Source: Ceratodon purpureus
Lineage: Eukaryota; Streptophyta; Bryopsida; Pseudoditrichales; Ditrichaceae
Reading direction: 5' to 3'
Assembly (NCBI GenBank): GCA_014871385.1
Contig: CM026426.1
Coordinates: forward strand, 83,960,672 to 84,024,671
DNA: 64,000 nucleotides
Shown here: positions 12,450-25,951 of the stretch, piece after piece
Numbering within the stretch: the stretch's first letter is position 1
How the letters are laid out: each line of letters begins with the position of its first letter
Position numbers and translations under genes: made by a program
The notes under the pieces: model-generated
What the model saw: the letters and a program-made list of their open reading frames with translations, nothing else
What the model was told of the DNA's origin: nothing
Databases searched by the model: none

Positions 12450-15400
12450 ATGCCTCCACGAAAACTCCCCCTGGTGGTGACAAATGAAGGAGAGGAAGCT
12501 GCCAACCAAGATGACCAAGAAACCACCAAGGAATTCTTGATATGGATGAGACAGCAAATGGCCGACCTTGTGGCCAAGAATGAGGCCACTAATGCCAGAC
12601 TGGAAACGCTTAGTGCACAGTATCAAACTCTACAAGAAAGCAGAAACCAGGAGACTATCAATACCACACCACAAGCTTCCCAAGCTCTCCCTGAAGCACT
12701 CAGATCAGCTACTATTCCTCAGGAAAATCACACTGCTGCCACGCTACCTAGTCAAAATGATACCCACAAACAGGCCAAGCTTCCCAAGATATCCTACCCA
12801 GTGTTTGATGAATCTGGCGACCCAGATTGGCACGTCAGAAGATTCAAGGTTATCGCTCGCACAAATGGCGTCACCAATACTGCCGATTTACAAAACATCT
12901 TTGGTACAACCCTCCAAGGCAACCACATCAATTGGTATATTGACTTTGAGACTGAACATTCCAATGCCACTTGGGACGAAATGGAGCAAAGTTTTCTACA
13001 CAAATTCAGAAAACTCAAGACCAGCTCGGAAGTATTGAGAGCCCTGGGAAGTATTGCACAAGAGAAAAGCGAACCAGTAGACAAATTTTATGACCGATTC
13101 AAACAACTAGCAGACAAATTAAACCAACGTCCCGAGGAGGACTATCTTTGTGAATGGTTCAAAAAGGGATTGTTACCATGGATACAACAAGGAATAGTAA
13201 TCCGAGGAGTCAAGACCTTGCAGGATATCGTTACTGCTGCTAATGATATTAGCAGGGAACTAGGGGCATTAAATAAAATCCAAGCTCCTTTGCTTCCCTT
13301 GCCCACTGTTCGCCCAGAAATTCGACCCACCTTGGTACCATGCGCTAACTGTGGAAAAATTCATGGTGGCCGATGCTGGTACGCAAACAATCCCATTCGC
13401 CCTGAAGACAACCGGCGCTCTCGTCCTACCACGGCGGCCGTGTATCCCGAGGAAATTAACGTCGACGCTTTTCAACCTGGCAGGAACGATGCCTGCTGGG
13501 AGTGTGGATCCACAACCCACAGACGCAGAGACTGCCCTCAACTACATCAGAGATGGTCACAGTACCGTTCCGGGAACCAAGGTAACCAAGATAACTCCAA
13601 ACCTCCAGGGAATCCTAGGCGAGGAGGTGTCACACTAACAGAAGTACACGGAACTGAAACCTCTGTGTCTACCATAAGCACTGCAGTAGTAACCACGCGA
13701 TCTAAGGGAGCACCGGATGACCATGTAGTAGAACCAAGGAAACCATTCCCAGAAAATCACTGGGATCGCCTTCATAGAATCCGCCAAGACTTACAAGCAG
13801 GATTAGAAAGCACCAGCCAGGACGCTCCTATCCAACAAATTTTAGAAGATACTAACGTAACCATCACTCTGTCCAAACTATTACAGTTGAGTCCAGAGCT
13901 TCAAAAATACTTACAACAAGCCTCGCTACCTAAAGGAACGGAAGATCCTGAAGTCATTGAAGTCAACGCCACAACGTTAGATCCTGATGCTGCAGTCATT
14001 CATTTACAACTCGGAAACCATGAATTGACTAACGTATTAGTTGATGGAGGATCCGGTGTTAATGTCATGAGCAACCATCTTAGAAAACATTTAGGCTTAC
14101 CTTCTCCCAAGCTCGCACAGTTTATACTCAGGATGGCAAATGATGCCCCGGTGACACCCCTGGGAATACTCTCCACGGTTGCTATTACTACCCATGGAAT
14201 TTCCACACCAGCTACGTTTGTAGTTATTGATATGCCTGATAGTAGTAACTTCCCAGTAATCCTTGGCCGACCTTGGTTACGTGACATGAATGCGATCCAT
14301 GACTGGTCACGAAATCAGATCCGCATCCAGCGCCAAGGAAAAACAGTTATCATTCCCGTGGATAGCTGTATAACCAGGGCTAAGGCTAACCAGATCCGCC
14401 ACAAAGCTGGAACCAATTGGGTGCAAGGGCTCTCACCGAAACAGGAAGCCATGGTATTCCAGGCCAACCCGGATCTAATTCCCTTAGCAGAAATTCATCT
14501 AGCTAGCATGATAACCGACCAGGATAAACTAGACATACCCTTGCATTTTTCCCAAGAAATCCAAGAAACAGTAACTGTACAAGCTATGCCAGCTACTCAA
14601 GCCTTGCAGCAAGAGGTCATCACAGGATGGACCCATGGAGCCAAGGATAGAATAGAATTAGTAAATCTTGGCACTTCCGAAAAGCCTAAGTTCATCAAGA
14701 TCAACGCAGATGCACCAAATCATGTGAAAAGAGCAGCAATCGACCTATTTCATGAATACCAAGACATTTTCGCATGGGGACATGAGGATCTCAAAGGAAT
14801 CCCAAGCACACTAGCAGAACACACGATCGACCTTGTACCTAACGCCACCCCTGTACAACAACGTAGGTATCGCATGAATCCAAATTATGCAGTAAGGGTC
14901 AAGGCCGAACTTGATAAATTACTCCAAGCGAAATTCATCTCACCTGTAGATGCTGCTCCCTGGTTATCTCCCATGGTTATCATTCCTAAGAAAAATGGCA
15001 CACTTCGAATCTGTGTTGATTTCCGAAAGTTAAACGCGGCCACCAAGAAGGACCATTACCCCTTGCCTTACATGGAAGAAATCATTGATGAAGTAGCCGG
15101 CCATGAAATGTATTCTTTTTTAGATTGTTTTTCCGGATACTACCAAGTAGCCATGGCAGAACAAGACAAAAATAAAACAGCTTTCTCAACTGAATGGGGG
15201 CCTTATCAGTTTGAAAGAATGCCATTTGGAGCTAAAAACGCCCCTATGACTTTTCAACGAGTCATGGAGTTGATCTTTAGACCCTATTTAAAAAGATTCT
15301 TCAGAATCTATTTAGACGATGGTACCGTGTATGGACAAATAAAGGACCATGTTACTCACCTTCGACAGATTTTCCAAGCCTGCAGGACTAATGGGGTCAG

Positions 15401-18119
15401 TTTAAATGCCGAGAAGTGTATGTTCTTATTTTTTGCCGGGGTAATCTTGGGTTACATAGTTTGTAAGTATGGAAAACTGCCTGATCCTGAGAAAATCAAG
15501 GACATCATGGAAATCACGCCTCCCACGGATCAGAAAGGTGTTCAAAGGCTTTTAGGTCTGTCACAGTTCAATAGGATATATATCGAGAAACTGGCCCATA
15601 TCACTGCACCCATAACTGCACTTAACCATGCCAAATACAAGTACCCCCAAGATTGGACCCCTGCAGCCCAGTCCGCCTTGGAAAAAATTAAGGTTGCCTA
15701 TTCTAATGCACCAATCTTGATCGCCCCTGACTGGACCAAGCCTTTCCATGTACACACGGATGCATCTAATATTGCAGTAGGGGTTATGTTAGCCCAGAAT
15801 CTGAACGGCAAATATGATCAGCCCGTTGCCTATGCTAGTCGACTATTAAATCAAGCAGAAAGGAATTATTCCACAACGGAAAGAGAAGCCTTAGCTATGA
15901 TTTACGCCGTTAAAAAATTCCGTCACTACTTACTAGGCAACAAGTTCCGTTTCATGGTCGATCATCACAGCTTATCGTACCTGGTCAATCAGCCCTTGGT
16001 CACTGGCCGTGTAGCAAGGTGGATCATGATACTCCTAGAGTACGATTTCGAAGTAGTGTATGTGCCAGGGAAAAGACACATAGTCGCAGACTACTTGTCC
16101 AGGGACTCCAAGGCTACCGAGGAGGGCATCGATGACTCCTTTAACGAGCCATACCTTCAAGCCGCTAGTCTGGACGTGGACATTCCTACAGACTGGCGAG
16201 GTGACATTATACGATACTTAACCACAGGAATAACCCCTGTCAATTTATCAGGAACCCGACGCGTTACTTTTGTCCGGCATACATTACCTTACACCATGGT
16301 CCAGGGACAGTTGTACCGCCGAGGCATTGATCACGAAATCCGTCTTTGCGTTCCCACGGGGCAAGAACAAAATCTCATGTCCATCCTCCATGACGGCCCA
16401 GCAGGCGGCCACCAAGGACCCGATACAACAATTAAAAAAATCCTGGCTGCTCGTTATTGGTGGCCTACACTGCACAAAGACGTCCATGAGTATGTTAAAA
16501 ACTGCCATGCTTGCCAAGTTTCCACAACAAATTTCCAGTACCAAGGTCGAGTGCCCCTGAAATCCATACCACCCCTCGGCCCTTTCCAACGATGGGGTTT
16601 AGACTTTGTTGGCCCAATTAAACCGGCCACAAAACAGGGTTACAAATACATTCTAGTTGCCACGGATTATACCACCAAGTGGGCCGAAGCCAAACCATTA
16701 CGTACCAACACTGCCATGGTAACCGCGACCTTTATCTACGAAAACATTATCACTCGATTTGGTTGCCCCTTGGAAATCATATCAGACCAAGGCTCCCATT
16801 TTGTTAATGCAGTCATTGAAGACTTAATGGAAAATCATGTCATAAAACATCGAACAAGTACAGTCTATTATCCTCAAGGAAACGGCCAAGCAGAATCTAC
16901 TAATAAAACCTTGATCAACATGTTACGCAGGTTCATCCATGCCAATCAGTCCGATTGGGGGGACTGTCTCCCAGCAGCCTTGTGGGCCTATAGGGTGGCA
17001 ATCAAGACTGCCACTCAGGTTAGTCCCTTTGAAATGGTTTATGGCACTCAACCTCTTTTGCCCACGGAGTATATCGCGCCCACGTTTCAAACCTTGCAGC
17101 CCAAGGATTACAGCCCTCATCGCGTCCTTGCTGCCCGGATTCAAGATATTCATGCACTGGAAGAAGTTCGGGCATCCGCCATCAAAAATATACTTCACAA
17201 ACAAGAATTAAGCGCCCGGTATTTTCAAGCTTCCCAGCCTCCACGCCTATTTCAAAAAGGTGACCAGGTTTTATGGTGCCCAAGGGATCCCAAGATACGC
17301 AAAACCAAATTCGAGTCCATATGGTACGGGCCATACAGGGTTCAATTAGTATTACCTAATAATACTGTGCTCTTGGTTAATAGTGAGAATTTTGACACAC
17401 ATGCAACCATTGTTAACTCAACAAAATTAAAACATTATCATTCTGAAAATGCTACAACCACCCCTCAGCTCAGCTTAGGAGAAATTTATAAAACCTTGGC
17501 GACCGAGGCCCAAAATACGACAGATTCAGAAGAAAGCAATACTACAGAGCCGCCACAACAAGACATGGACACCATGGCAGTCCATGTAAGCTTGGTCCAG
17601 ATCAGCTTCTTGGACACCCAGGACGCCATGGAACATCCCATCAATGGGACAGCCTCAGCACTCCCTAACTCCCGCATCATAGGGACTCAGCCGCCACGAA
17701 CCCCGCTAGCCCATCATCATACCCAAGGTTACCCAGCCATCAGCCTCAGCAGGCCATGGAGATCCTCCCTTGTCAATTCAAGGCCGCCAAGGCCAACTCG
17801 TCTCTCAGATCCCTGGGTCCAGAGGACTGCCTTCTTCTCCTTCCCCCTGCAGTTAGTCCCAACCAGTGCACTCTCCTTTCTCTGTTGCTACAGCCCGTCA
17901 CTCCGCATTGCTGCTCCTCCCCTGCACACTCCACGTTTAGTCCCCGAGTTAGTCACCATGGAGCGTAGGAAGAAGGTCACGCCCCCATTTCATGTGCCCC
18001 GAATGATTTCGGAATGGAAACGCCAGCCCGACCTCATCTGGAACACAGGGGTAGGATTAGCCACAGTGGGGTATCCAGCCACTTTAAGTCTCGGGATGGT
18101 GGAGAATTCAGTCACTTGA
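12450..18119 (+). CDS. gag-pol: Gag-pol polyprotein of the Ty3/Gypsy element
   Basis: An uninterrupted frame of 1889 codons. The start ATG is the first after the primer-binding site. An N-terminal gag part precedes two zinc knuckles: a variant C-X2-C-X3-H-X3-C ([12 protein letters not shown], near residue 297) and a canonical CCHC ([14 protein letters not shown], near 348). The aspartic protease site is VDGGSG (near 530). Reverse transcriptase has [10 protein letters not shown] (near 950; the YxDD core is intact). RNase H begins [10 protein letters not shown] (near 1102). Integrase has an H-H-C-C finger (GGHQGP…CHACQ) and the D, D, E residues in GLDFVGP, SDQGSHF and GNGQAE. About 300 residues follow the GPY/F segment, Ser/Thr/Pro-rich and without a recognised domain. 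The lack of stops suggests recent activity, unlike the nearby host-like pseudogenes. Confidence 0.95.
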   Translation: MPPRKLPLVVTNEGEEAANQDDQETTKEFLIWMRQQMADLVAKNEATNARLETLSAQYQTLQESRNQETINTTPQASQALPEALRSATIPQENHTAATLPSQNDTHKQAKLPKISYPVFDESGDPDWHVRRFKVIARTNGVTNTADLQNIFGTTLQGNHINWYIDFETEHSNATWDEMEQSFLHKFRKLKTSSEVLRALGSIAQEKSEPVDKFYDRFKQLADKLNQRPEEDYLCEWFKKGLLPWIQQGIVIRGVKTLQDIVTAANDISRELGALNKIQAPLLPLPTVRPEIRPTLVPCANCGKIHGGRCWYANNPIRPEDNRRSRPTTAAVYPEEINVDAFQPGRNDACWECGSTTHRRRDCPQLHQRWSQYRSGNQGNQDNSKPPGNPRRGGVTLTEVHGTETSVSTISTAVVTTRSKGAPDDHVVEPRKPFPENHWDRLHRIRQDLQAGLESTSQDAPIQQILEDTNVTITLSKLLQLSPELQKYLQQASLPKGTEDPEVIEVNATTLDPDAAVIHLQLGNHELTNVLVDGGSGVNVMSNHLRKHLGLPSPKLAQFILRMANDAPVTPLGILSTVAITTHGISTPATFVVIDMPDSSNFPVILGRPWLRDMNAIHDWSRNQIRIQRQGKTVIIPVDSCITRAKANQIRHKAGTNWVQGLSPKQEAMVFQANPDLIPLAEIHLASMITDQDKLDIPLHFSQEIQETVTVQAMPATQALQQEVITGWTHGAKDRIELVNLGTSEKPKFIKINADAPNHVKRAAIDLFHEYQDIFAWGHEDLKGIPSTLAEHTIDLVPNATPVQQRRYRMNPNYAVRVKAELDKLLQAKFISPVDAAPWLSPMVIIPKKNGTLRICVDFRKLNAATKKDHYPLPYMEEIIDEVAGHEMYSFLDCFSGYYQVAMAEQDKNKTAFSTEWGPYQFERMPFGAKNAPMTFQRVMELIFRPYLKRFFRIYLDDGTVYGQIKDHVTHLRQIFQACRTNGVSLNAEKCMFLFFAGVILGYIVCKYGKLPDPEKIKDIMEITPPTDQKGVQRLLGLSQFNRIYIEKLAHITAPITALNHAKYKYPQDWTPAAQSALEKIKVAYSNAPILIAPDWTKPFHVHTDASNIAVGVMLAQNLNGKYDQPVAYASRLLNQAERNYSTTEREALAMIYAVKKFRHYLLGNKFRFMVDHHSLSYLVNQPLVTGRVARWIMILLEYDFEVVYVPGKRHIVADYLSRDSKATEEGIDDSFNEPYLQAASLDVDIPTDWRGDIIRYLTTGITPVNLSGTRRVTFVRHTLPYTMVQGQLYRRGIDHEIRLCVPTGQEQNLMSILHDGPAGGHQGPDTTIKKILAARYWWPTLHKDVHEYVKNCHACQVSTTNFQYQGRVPLKSIPPLGPFQRWGLDFVGPIKPATKQGYKYILVATDYTTKWAEAKPLRTNTAMVTATFIYENIITRFGCPLEIISDQGSHFVNAVIEDLMENHVIKHRTSTVYYPQGNGQAESTNKTLINMLRRFIHANQSDWGDCLPAALWAYRVAIKTATQVSPFEMVYGTQPLLPTEYIAPTFQTLQPKDYSPHRVLAARIQDIHALEEVRASAIKNILHKQELSARYFQASQPPRLFQKGDQVLWCPRDPKIRKTKFESIWYGPYRVQLVLPNNTVLLVNSENFDTHATIVNSTKLKHYHSENATTTPQLSLGEIYKTLATEAQNTTDSEESNTTEPPQQDMDTMAVHVSLVQISFLDTQDAMEHPINGTASALPNSRIIGTQPPRTPLAHHHTQGYPAISLSRPWRSSLVNSRPPRPTRLSDPWVQRTAFFSFPLQLVPTSALSFLCCYSPSLRIAAPPLHTPRLVPELVTMERRKKVTPPFHVPRMISEWKRQPDLIWNTGVGLATVGYPATLSLGMVENSVT

Positions 18120-19659
18120 AAGCATAGACGAATGAGTGGGAATCGGCCACTAGTCTAAAAAGCCGGAAAATAGGAACGAGGCCAAACGTGCGGCTTAGAC
18201 CAACCGGTCTAGGTAGTAAGGAACGAACAGAACCGGGTGGTGAATTACCGTTATTGTCTAAAAGGAGGAAAACTATAGGTCTTCGTGGAAACGAACACGG
18301 AGCGGTTTATTTTGAAGGGTATTTAGTGTCAATTAAGTGCTTTCCGGAGGAATACTGATGCCACGCCGTGCTACAGAATTCCTCTGTAGCTCATCGTGGG
18401 GTTTTTGCGAAGCTATTGAGAGAGGGGCTGTGAGTAGGGGGAGTGGGCTCTAATTTGGGGGATGTGATTTGGGGAGTCCGCTGTGACTAGGACGACCATA
18501 GCCGCACACCTCTCAAGTGAAATCCTGACCCTTTTTTTATAACAAGATGAATTATGGCACTAGTAATCAATTGTTCTCTGTAACTTCGGGAACTTTGGAT
18601 TCTGGGTGGGACATGGGGGAGAGGCTAAGGGGATGGCAAGAGGCACAAGCACTGCAGGAAAATGCAGTATATAAACAGTTCGTTCCATACTCGTTATCCA
18701 AGTCCACAGTGTGCTAATTTCAATGATAAATGTATTCATTAGTTTGGATTTGAAGTGAAGTTAAAATTGCATAATAATGAACACAAAGCAATACTGGAAT
18801 ACAGGTTATAAATAGTAGGCCAAATTGTCATTTAAACGATAGACATTTCTTTGATAGTTACAACACTGAACCGCTTTGTTTTGATGAATTAAACTCAGGA
18901 TTATAGAGTTATGATTTAGGATTATTATTTTGTAATTAGATTATTATTATTTTTTTTTATTTTTTATTTTTTTATTTTTTTATTTTTTTTTCCGGAATTC
19001 TCCTTTTGTAATTCAACCAAACTGCTCACTGTACTTCCGGTTTAATTCATGTCTAACCACGTTGTTTTTATTTTATTTTATTTTATTTTTAAAGTATTGT
19101 TTCATTGACAAGAAAATTATAATGACTACATTAATTTTTCATGTATCCAGCATTATTAAAGTAACAATTTAATGATCTCGTATGGCGATCTATTTGGTTG
19201 GAGTTTTCTTTGCATGATTTTTTAAACTCAATGAACAAAAAACACTGTGTAAAACATAACCAATCCTTTATAACTGTAAAGCTTCAAAATGAACAGCACT
19301 TGGTAGAAATTTGGCTGATTCTCGATTTCATGCACAATGTTAGAATCTTCCTATTCCATTACTTTCTATTATATCAATTGAACAATTGCTTCATAAATCA
19401 TTGAAATGACGACTCATATCGCAGATTATTGCATTACATGATGTACTGCATTTTCTAAAAACGTGTCACGGATCCATGAATAGCAGTTATTTCTGTTCGG
19501 TTGCAACGATTCTTATGACTCAGACAATTCAATAGTTCTGCAAAAATACAATTGAAAACTTTAAGTTGCTACCTGTACAATGTAAAGTAAACCATTTATT
19601 ATTCTTTATCGAAGATGCATTAAACATTCTTTCATCCAAAACATGCATTGTACAAAAAA
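18120..19659. other. Unassigned DNA between gag-pol and Helitron copy B
   Basis: Holds no credible gene. The first part (to about 18660) is GC-richer with a purine-rich run near 18603-18640 and a TATA-like box (GTATATAAA) near 18667. The rest is AT-rich with T-runs near 18950-18990. It should contain the retroelement's 3' LTR, but no match to 11720-12387 is visible. Confidence 0.5.
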
Positions 19660-19686
19660 CTAGTGGGACCCGTGCCGTTGAGCACG
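19660..19686 (-). other. Helitron 3' terminus: hairpin and CTAG (copy B)
   Basis: Identical to the terminus of copy A: CGTGC-TCAACG-GCACG stem-loop, then GGTCCCACTAG. The left flank differs completely (TGTACAAAAAA here, a TA tract at copy A), which fixes the element boundary. Confidence 0.93.
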
Positions 19687-19841
19687 TTGTCATTAGATTA
19701 ATATTAAGGACTTTTAGAAACTCCAAAAAAGTTTATTAAAAAAAAATTTAAATTAAATTGAATAGTATATATTTTTGGAATAGTAAATGGAAATAAAGAA
19801 ACAAAGAATTGAAATTTTGAAAAGAAAAAAAATTGGAATTT

Positions 19842-22800
19842 TCATTGCAACAGAACTTCTGGGTAAACAACATTAACAGTGTTGGACACCGTACTATTTT
19901 GTGGAAGCAATGCTGAAATATGATTTGGAGAAGTTGCTCTTGAAAGCGCAACATATAAATGTCCATGACTAAAAACTGGGACTCTAATATCTAATCCTAC
20001 ATACTTTACAGATTGGCCTAGGGACTTGTTAATGGTCATGGCAAATGCCAATCGCACTGGAAACTGCCGCCTACTGAAATGGAATGGCAATGCAGTAGAA
20101 GAAGGAGTCAAAGAAATCCGTGGTATAAAAACATGCTCGCCTGCATGTGGACCGAAAAGTAAACGTGCTTCTAAAACACGGTGCGAAAACCGTGTGAGAA
20201 TCATTCTAGCTCCATTGCAAAGTCGTTGTTTTGGAGCAAGGTTTCGCAATAAAATGATAGGACATCCAATATTTCAAATCAAGTTTTGACAATGGAATGC
20301 CAGACAAATCCAATGAGTTCAAATACTCAGATGGATATGCAGCATGATTGTCTGCACCAGCTTCAACAGTATTCGAATCAGCGCTCCTAAAAGTTTCGAG
20401 ATTGCCAGGAAAAGATTGCAAAATCTCCTTGTTGATTAAATCAACATCTGTATTGCGAGCACTTAATATTGTTCGATCTCGAAAATACTGATCTTCATGT
20501 AAAGACATGTCGTCAATGTTGTTGTAGATGTTGTCGATAAGACATCGAATAGAGGAAACAATGTTAATCCAATTATGCAATTGAATCATATTGCTGCTTG
20601 CGTCATCAAAATTAGAGCCATCGCCTACTTGTAATAGCCATTGAGCAAATTCCCTATTTGCAAGAGATGCATTTTGCAAACGCATATTGATGGAAAGGTT
20701 CATGATTCTAACATGTTGCCATATTGTAGATCGGCGAAGACAGGCTCCAACAATTTGAGGTCTGGAACCTCTTGGAATAACCGGCAGGATCTGTCGAAAG
20801 TCACCTCCAAACACAACGGTAACACCCCCAAAAGGAGAATTTGAATCACGAATGTCTCGCAGTGATCGATCCACTGCTTCTGCACAATGTCGGTGTTGCA
20901 TAGGAACTTCATCCCAAATAATCAAAGAAGCCTCACGAAACACATCCGCATATTCAGAGTTTTTGTTAATAGTGCACATGGAAAATTCATCAACTTCAAA
21001 AGGAATTTTGAAAGTTGAATGAGCAGTGCGGCTTCCACGAAGAAGGAGAGCAGCAATTCTAGAAGAAGCAACACATAAAACAATTTTTCCTCTGCTTCGT
21101 ACATTTGCAATCACGATGTTGTAGAGGAATGTCTTCCCTGTACCAGCAGGACCATTAACAAAAAAAACCACACCAGACCGGTCTTCAATGGAACTGAGTA
21201 TGGCATCATAACAATACCGTTGCTCTTCATTGAGTTGTGGTTCATGCTCTTGAATATAAAGTTCGAGGTCCTCACGATTCCATTGTAGTTGTTCATTGAT
21301 GAATCGATTTCCACAATGATGGGACCAATTTAGAGTTGGTATTGGCATTGGGGGAAACAAAGAAAGGTTTTTGTTTGACTGCTCACGTAATATCTCATCA
21401 ATGAGAAAAAGGCCAAAATCGTACAGTTCTTCTTCACTCGGTTCAGATAATCCATAGTGTTCGCAAAGACGATGACGCAAGTCATCACACAGATGAGGAC
21501 GAAATCGCTGCCATAATAACTCAGGATGAGAAGGGTTGCATTCGGAGAGTATAACCACAAACAAATTGCGCAATGATGCACCGGTACGCATAATAGATGC
21601 TTCTTCTAAGCAATGAATCCACTCTCCATCGTCTTGTAATAAGCCTAGAACATTACAGGCATCTTTGAAGGTTCTATGTACTACTCCATTCACCGTTCGT
21701 AGATCTTCAAATGAGCGAGGCCCAGCAATAGTCGTTAGTAGAAGTCGCAGATAGAAACGTTCGCCTTCAGCTGGTCTTGCAAAATACAACCTACCGATAG
21801 CAAAGCCTCTTTCACGAATCTTCCATGTACTCTCCTGTTGTTTCCAAACATAATGTTGGGGAAACTCTTGATATGTCAACCGACGGGCATTTTCATCTGT
21901 AGCACACATCCTTAAGAACTCTGTCAATCTGGTTCTTTGAACTTGGCCACGATTCAAGACAGTGAGAGGATCTTCGCGAGTATTAAAAATCACACGATGC
22001 ATCCCTGGCAAATGTAAATGTAGCCTAACAACATTGGGATCTTCATCGTGCATCGTCATTTTGAGTAAACGTCGCACAGCCTCCGATGCTCCAATGTATC
22101 GTGCATCTAGGTATTGTTTGATCTCATCTTGTTCCTCCCCAATCCTCAAAGTAGCCCTATCATGACCTTTATAGATGTATTTATGGATATATTTAACTGC
22201 ATGAACAGATGCACAAACTTCAATGTTAATATGGCAGTCATACTTTCGTGTCAAATCAGGGTTATAGGGAACAACATGGCTGTTGTTGAAGAAAAATCCG
22301 TGTTTTTCAAAACTGCGTCCATCATTGCGTCGACGATAAAGAGGGTAACCATCTTGGTCCATTGCAGTTTGATCTTGGAAAGATTTAGGAAAGCGTTTTG
22401 TGCATTGTCCAGTCTCGTCGAGACACCGATCACGAGTACATGGTCCATGGACCATGTGCTTTAGGACCATACCAAAAAGTTCAGGGTCCTCTTGTTCATC
22501 AGGGAACTCTGCACATACTATTCTATCAACTTGGCAAGGTTCTCTTGTCTTGTCTTCATTAACAAGAAAGATCAGAAAGTGCATATGAGGCAAAGTCCGC
22601 TTTTGGAACTCAATGACAAAAACGTGGGCAACAGATTTTCCAAAAAAATGCATTTTTCTGATATCAGCCATGAGTGCATTGCGCTTAAGTTCAAATACAC
22701 GCGCTACGATATCAGGCCGATCTGCTGCAGTTTGTCCAGGCAAAAGTGCTTCTTGTATCTCACGCCAATTGGGATTTGCCGTCATGGTTCCAAAAACATC

Positions 22801-24204
22801 TGGATGTTGAAAAAATCTGGTTATGGCCATGGAATCCTGAAACAATTCAAACATGTTCCGAGCACTACCAATGTGACTTGATGGAAGAATAATACGACGC
22901 CCCAAGTTTTCAAGATTCATGTTTCTTTCTCCATCATCTTGTAGTGCATCAGGAAGGCCTTGATACAGATCGGCACACAAATCCGATTGATTCATTTGGA
23001 TATAGTTCAATCTATTTTGTTCGGTCGCAGCCCAAGCATCGACAATGAATTGCTGAAATAACTTCCCACCACAAAGAATGGTAGAAAACTCTGAATTCTG
23101 TGGGAATAACCGAAAAGCAAAGTATTCTCTTTGGGTCAGCCGACCTTCACCATTGGAATGGGTTAGACCTTCATGCCATCCAAGCTCCCCAAATGGAAAT
23201 AACAGAACATAGTGCAATGGCAAGTAAGCAGGATGACACTCATTAATACGTTCCAAGAAATGACCTTCCCCTCTTAGTCGAAGCACAATATCTCGTGTTC
23301 CTTGTGGTCGATCTTCCTCTCCAGGTATTAAAACAGCTATCTCACTGCCTGCCGGAAGATTGTAGCGTCTTCGATCCATTTCACCTTCAAAATGCAAATG
23401 CGCAACAACATTTGGAATTCTTCTACCACGTTGTTGTTGTTGTTGTTCTTGTTGTTGTTTGAACTCCATCTTGATTTCATATGCTTGTTTGTAGTGTCTA
23501 TGAAACGCATGATGAGTTTGTAATAATACTTGAATCTCCAGCATAGTAGTTTGAGTACACTCTGGATTACGCTCCATTTGAATGTTAGTTGCCTCAGTAG
23601 TATCAATAAAATAAAGTTGAGCATATTTGGGTGTTTCACCAACAGTAGGCAACAACGATCCACTCAGATGTCTTAATTCTCCTTGGAATTTAAATACATA
23701 GGGACCATTTCCTGCAACGTATGTATTGGAACTTGAAGTCCCAACAGAAGTAAACGCAAAGGCAGCATTGAATCTCCGGATATTTGTACGAAATTCTTTA
23801 GCTTGTTCGTTGTCACCTTCAAATAACTGGCGCAACCGTTGTGGAGGATCTCGCAATAAAGGAAGGCTCACCTTGCCTTTTAGACAACAAGATCCAAATT
23901 GTGGATTTAGAGTACTTGAGGTTGTCAATCTTTCATCACTCCAATGTAGTCCACGACAGTAAGTACAAACTCGATCCATGCGACCCAAATAATGAGGAGT
24001 CAAATCCATCCGCCCGCGTCTTCCTAATCGTAACCTCTCCAAACGCACTTCATGTGCACCGCCATCTTCTCTGGCTCTGCTAGTTCTTCGTGCTGCACGT
24101 CGCCTCAATAACTGTTCATACATACTTTGACTTTGCACCTCGGCAACACCTCCAGCTCTATAGGTGTAAGGTAAAGTATCTTCTTCTACCAATGAATTGT
24201 CCAT
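19842..24204 (-). pseudogene. Helitron Rep-helicase, copy B (one frameshift near the C-terminus)
   Basis: The main frame (20206-24204, 1332 codons) is complete at its N-terminus: Arg-rich start, a Cys-rich segment (CTYCRGLHW … FGSCCLKG), then the replication-initiator domain with HUH site LPHMHFLIFL (near residue 540) and the YIHKYIYKG tyrosines (near 671-675), then the PIF1-like helicase with GPAGTGKT (near 1018) and IIWDEVPM (near 1094). Near 20270 this copy has two extra bases relative to copy A (CCAATATTTC versus CCAATTTTC, with one T fewer). This shifts the frame and separates the last helicase motifs (19842-20249). The ATG at 24204 follows a TA tract and lies in a small hairpin (TTGTCCAT/ATGGACAA, 24197-24217). 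Confidence 0.93.
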
Positions 24205-24218
24205 TTTTCATGGACAAA

Positions 24219-24260
<42 letters not shown>
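24219..24260. repeat. (TA)n microsatellite upstream of the Helitron ORF
   Basis: TA run with one TG interruption, directly 5' of the Rep-helicase start codon on the minus strand. Confidence 0.9.
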
Positions 24261-24772
24261 CACATAATCACCTGCATCATGTCAAATGTAATAATAAATA
24301 ATATGAGCTAAAGGTATCTAATATATTTTTTTAATATTTGTTTATAATAAAAAATCTTAAAATACATCTAGACATTAGAAAAAAAATGAGGAATGTGACA
24401 TACAGATACTTTTCAAGATATTTGGGTAAATGTTATTGAATATCAAAATCTTTATTATCATTAATTCTTCAAGGTTATTTGAAGTTCAAAGAAAATGTGA
24501 TTCTTATAATATGTATACATTGAACTCAAAAACAATAAAATTAAAGGCATACATAATTTTCACTTCTAACATTCAGAACAACAATTTCAAAAATGATTTT
24601 CATCATTGGGATTGAAAAGACACAAATTCCAAAAAACCTTGCAATAGAATATTAAGTTGATAGTCTAATAATTTATAGCAAAAAAGAACAATATTGTATT
24701 TAAATCAAACGCTATACTATATAATAAACAGAAGGAAATAAACATGTAAAAGTCTTTTCAAACTACAACGTC

Positions 24773-25393
24773 AAACAGTAATATCTTCTTCATCAGATTC
24801 TGGAACTCGATCTGGCGATTGCGGCAACAAAGCTATAGGTTCTCGTAAAGCAAGGCGATCCAATGCTATATTTCTATTCTGCAACGACCTAGCACGTTGT
24901 TCATCTTCAAGCCTCTGTCTACGAATATTAAGAGCAATAGCCCTATTCCGTTCTGATCGAGCTTGTTGTCAACTCTCATTCTCTCCCTTGTTGCACGAAT
25001 TGCCAATGCCGCATCTCTATTTCGAATCATCCGTTGACGTTGAGAGTTTGCACGTCGAACCAAAGCGTCTTCTCTGTTCATTTCCGATCGTAACAAAGCA
25101 AAATTCAGAATGGTCACCACATCACTCGAGGGAATTCCTTGATCCAACGGTGCAAGAAATGGCTCAATGGCGGAAAGATCTACATGATTTTGGGAGGGTT
25201 CAACTCCTCTACCAACATCTAAGGTTGTAGATGAAGGAATACAGTTTGGAATCTCTAGGAACTCTGAAGCTAACAATGAGCCTTGAGGTGACATAATCAC
25301 GGACATTTGAGATGGTTGTTGTCGTTGTACTCGATCTCTAACCATAGAACGTAGAGCACGCACACTCAAAGCTTCACGACGAAATCGATTCAT
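24773..25393 (-). pseudogene. Arg-rich Helitron-associated ORF with frameshift
   Basis: A minus-strand frame starts at 25393 (MNRFRREALSVRALRSMVRD) and carries recurring Arg-rich units such as RRANSQRQRMIRNRDAALAI and RATRERMR. Near 24970 the coding signal jumps one frame and continues with the same style of unit (RSERNRAIALNIRRQRLEDE, then RSLQNRNIALDRLALRE), ending at a TGA at 24773 after an acidic tail (PESDEEDITV). Because both halves share the repeat pattern, this is one gene with a one-base shift rather than two genes. It lies about 570 bp upstream of the Rep-helicase on the same strand, inside the presumed Helitron. It may be a first exon of the transposase or a separate DNA-binding accessory protein. 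Confidence 0.5.
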
Positions 25394-25951
25394 ATTGGTA
25401 AATGATATGAAAAAATGTCTTGTAAATATTCTGTAATTCAGAATGAAATCAGATAAAAATATTTATCTCAAAATAAAATATTCAAAATCAAATCTCCAAT
25501 AAATCTTTTACAATATTATATTAAAATGTGATGAATTATATGACAAGATATATGATATAAAATGTGATGGTAAATTATGAGTCTCCTCAAAAAGAATTTT
25601 ACGAAGATAAAAGAAATAATTGGAATCCAAAATAAATAAATAGATTATGATTTAGTATATCATGATTTATGTCAATTTTAATTCTCAATTGAAAATCATT
25701 TGTGCACTATACATATTTAAGGTAAAACACCAATGATTGTTTGATGAATTTTTGTGAAACACCATAATTTTCTTCAAGTCAAAAAAATAAAAATAAAAAA
25801 AACTCCTATATTTCATAAATTATCATCGAATAATAGAAGCTATATTTAATTGTAAAAGATGTTATTCAAGTTTCATCACAGCGTATATTTCTTTATTTGT
25901 GTTAAGTTGGGAGTTGTAATTAAATTTCAATATAGTACTATGTAAAGTAGA

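Larger units (their letters stand above)
11720..18119 (+). mobile_element. Ty3/Gypsy (Metaviridae) LTR retrotransposon, 3' end not identified
   Basis: Contains the 5' LTR, a primer-binding site and a single gag-pol frame in the order gag, protease, reverse transcriptase, RNase H, integrase, which is the Ty3/Gypsy order. The integrase ends in a GPY/F-type segment (WYGPYRV) and no chromodomain is visible. With RT and integrase motifs like those of Tat/Athila elements, this suggests a non-chromovirus lineage. The element should end with a polypurine tract and a 3' LTR. I found no copy of the 668-bp LTR between 18120 and 19659, so it is truncated, rearranged or misassembled. Confidence 0.88.
19660..25951 (-). 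mobile_element. Helitron copy B, longer copy
   Basis: Minus-strand element. The 3' end (CTAG plus hairpin) is at 19660, flanked by A on the plus strand. A candidate 5' end is at 25951: on the minus strand it reads TCTACTTTACATAGTACTAT preceded by host A, which resembles Helitron 5' ends that begin TC. Between the ends lie the Rep-helicase gene and a second Arg-rich ORF upstream of it. The 3' end is well supported. The 5' end is a best guess because no second complete copy is present to fix it. Confidence 0.75.

Noticed and set aside
12450-18119. Chromodomain at the end of the integrase
   Set aside because: After the GPY/F-type segment the sequence is Ser/Thr/Pro-rich without the aromatic cage pattern of chromodomains.
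18600-18680. Purine-rich run and TATA box as the polypurine tract and 3' LTR of the Gypsy element
   Set aside because: The DNA after it shows no similarity to the 5' LTR at 11720-12387, so it is not a matching LTR.
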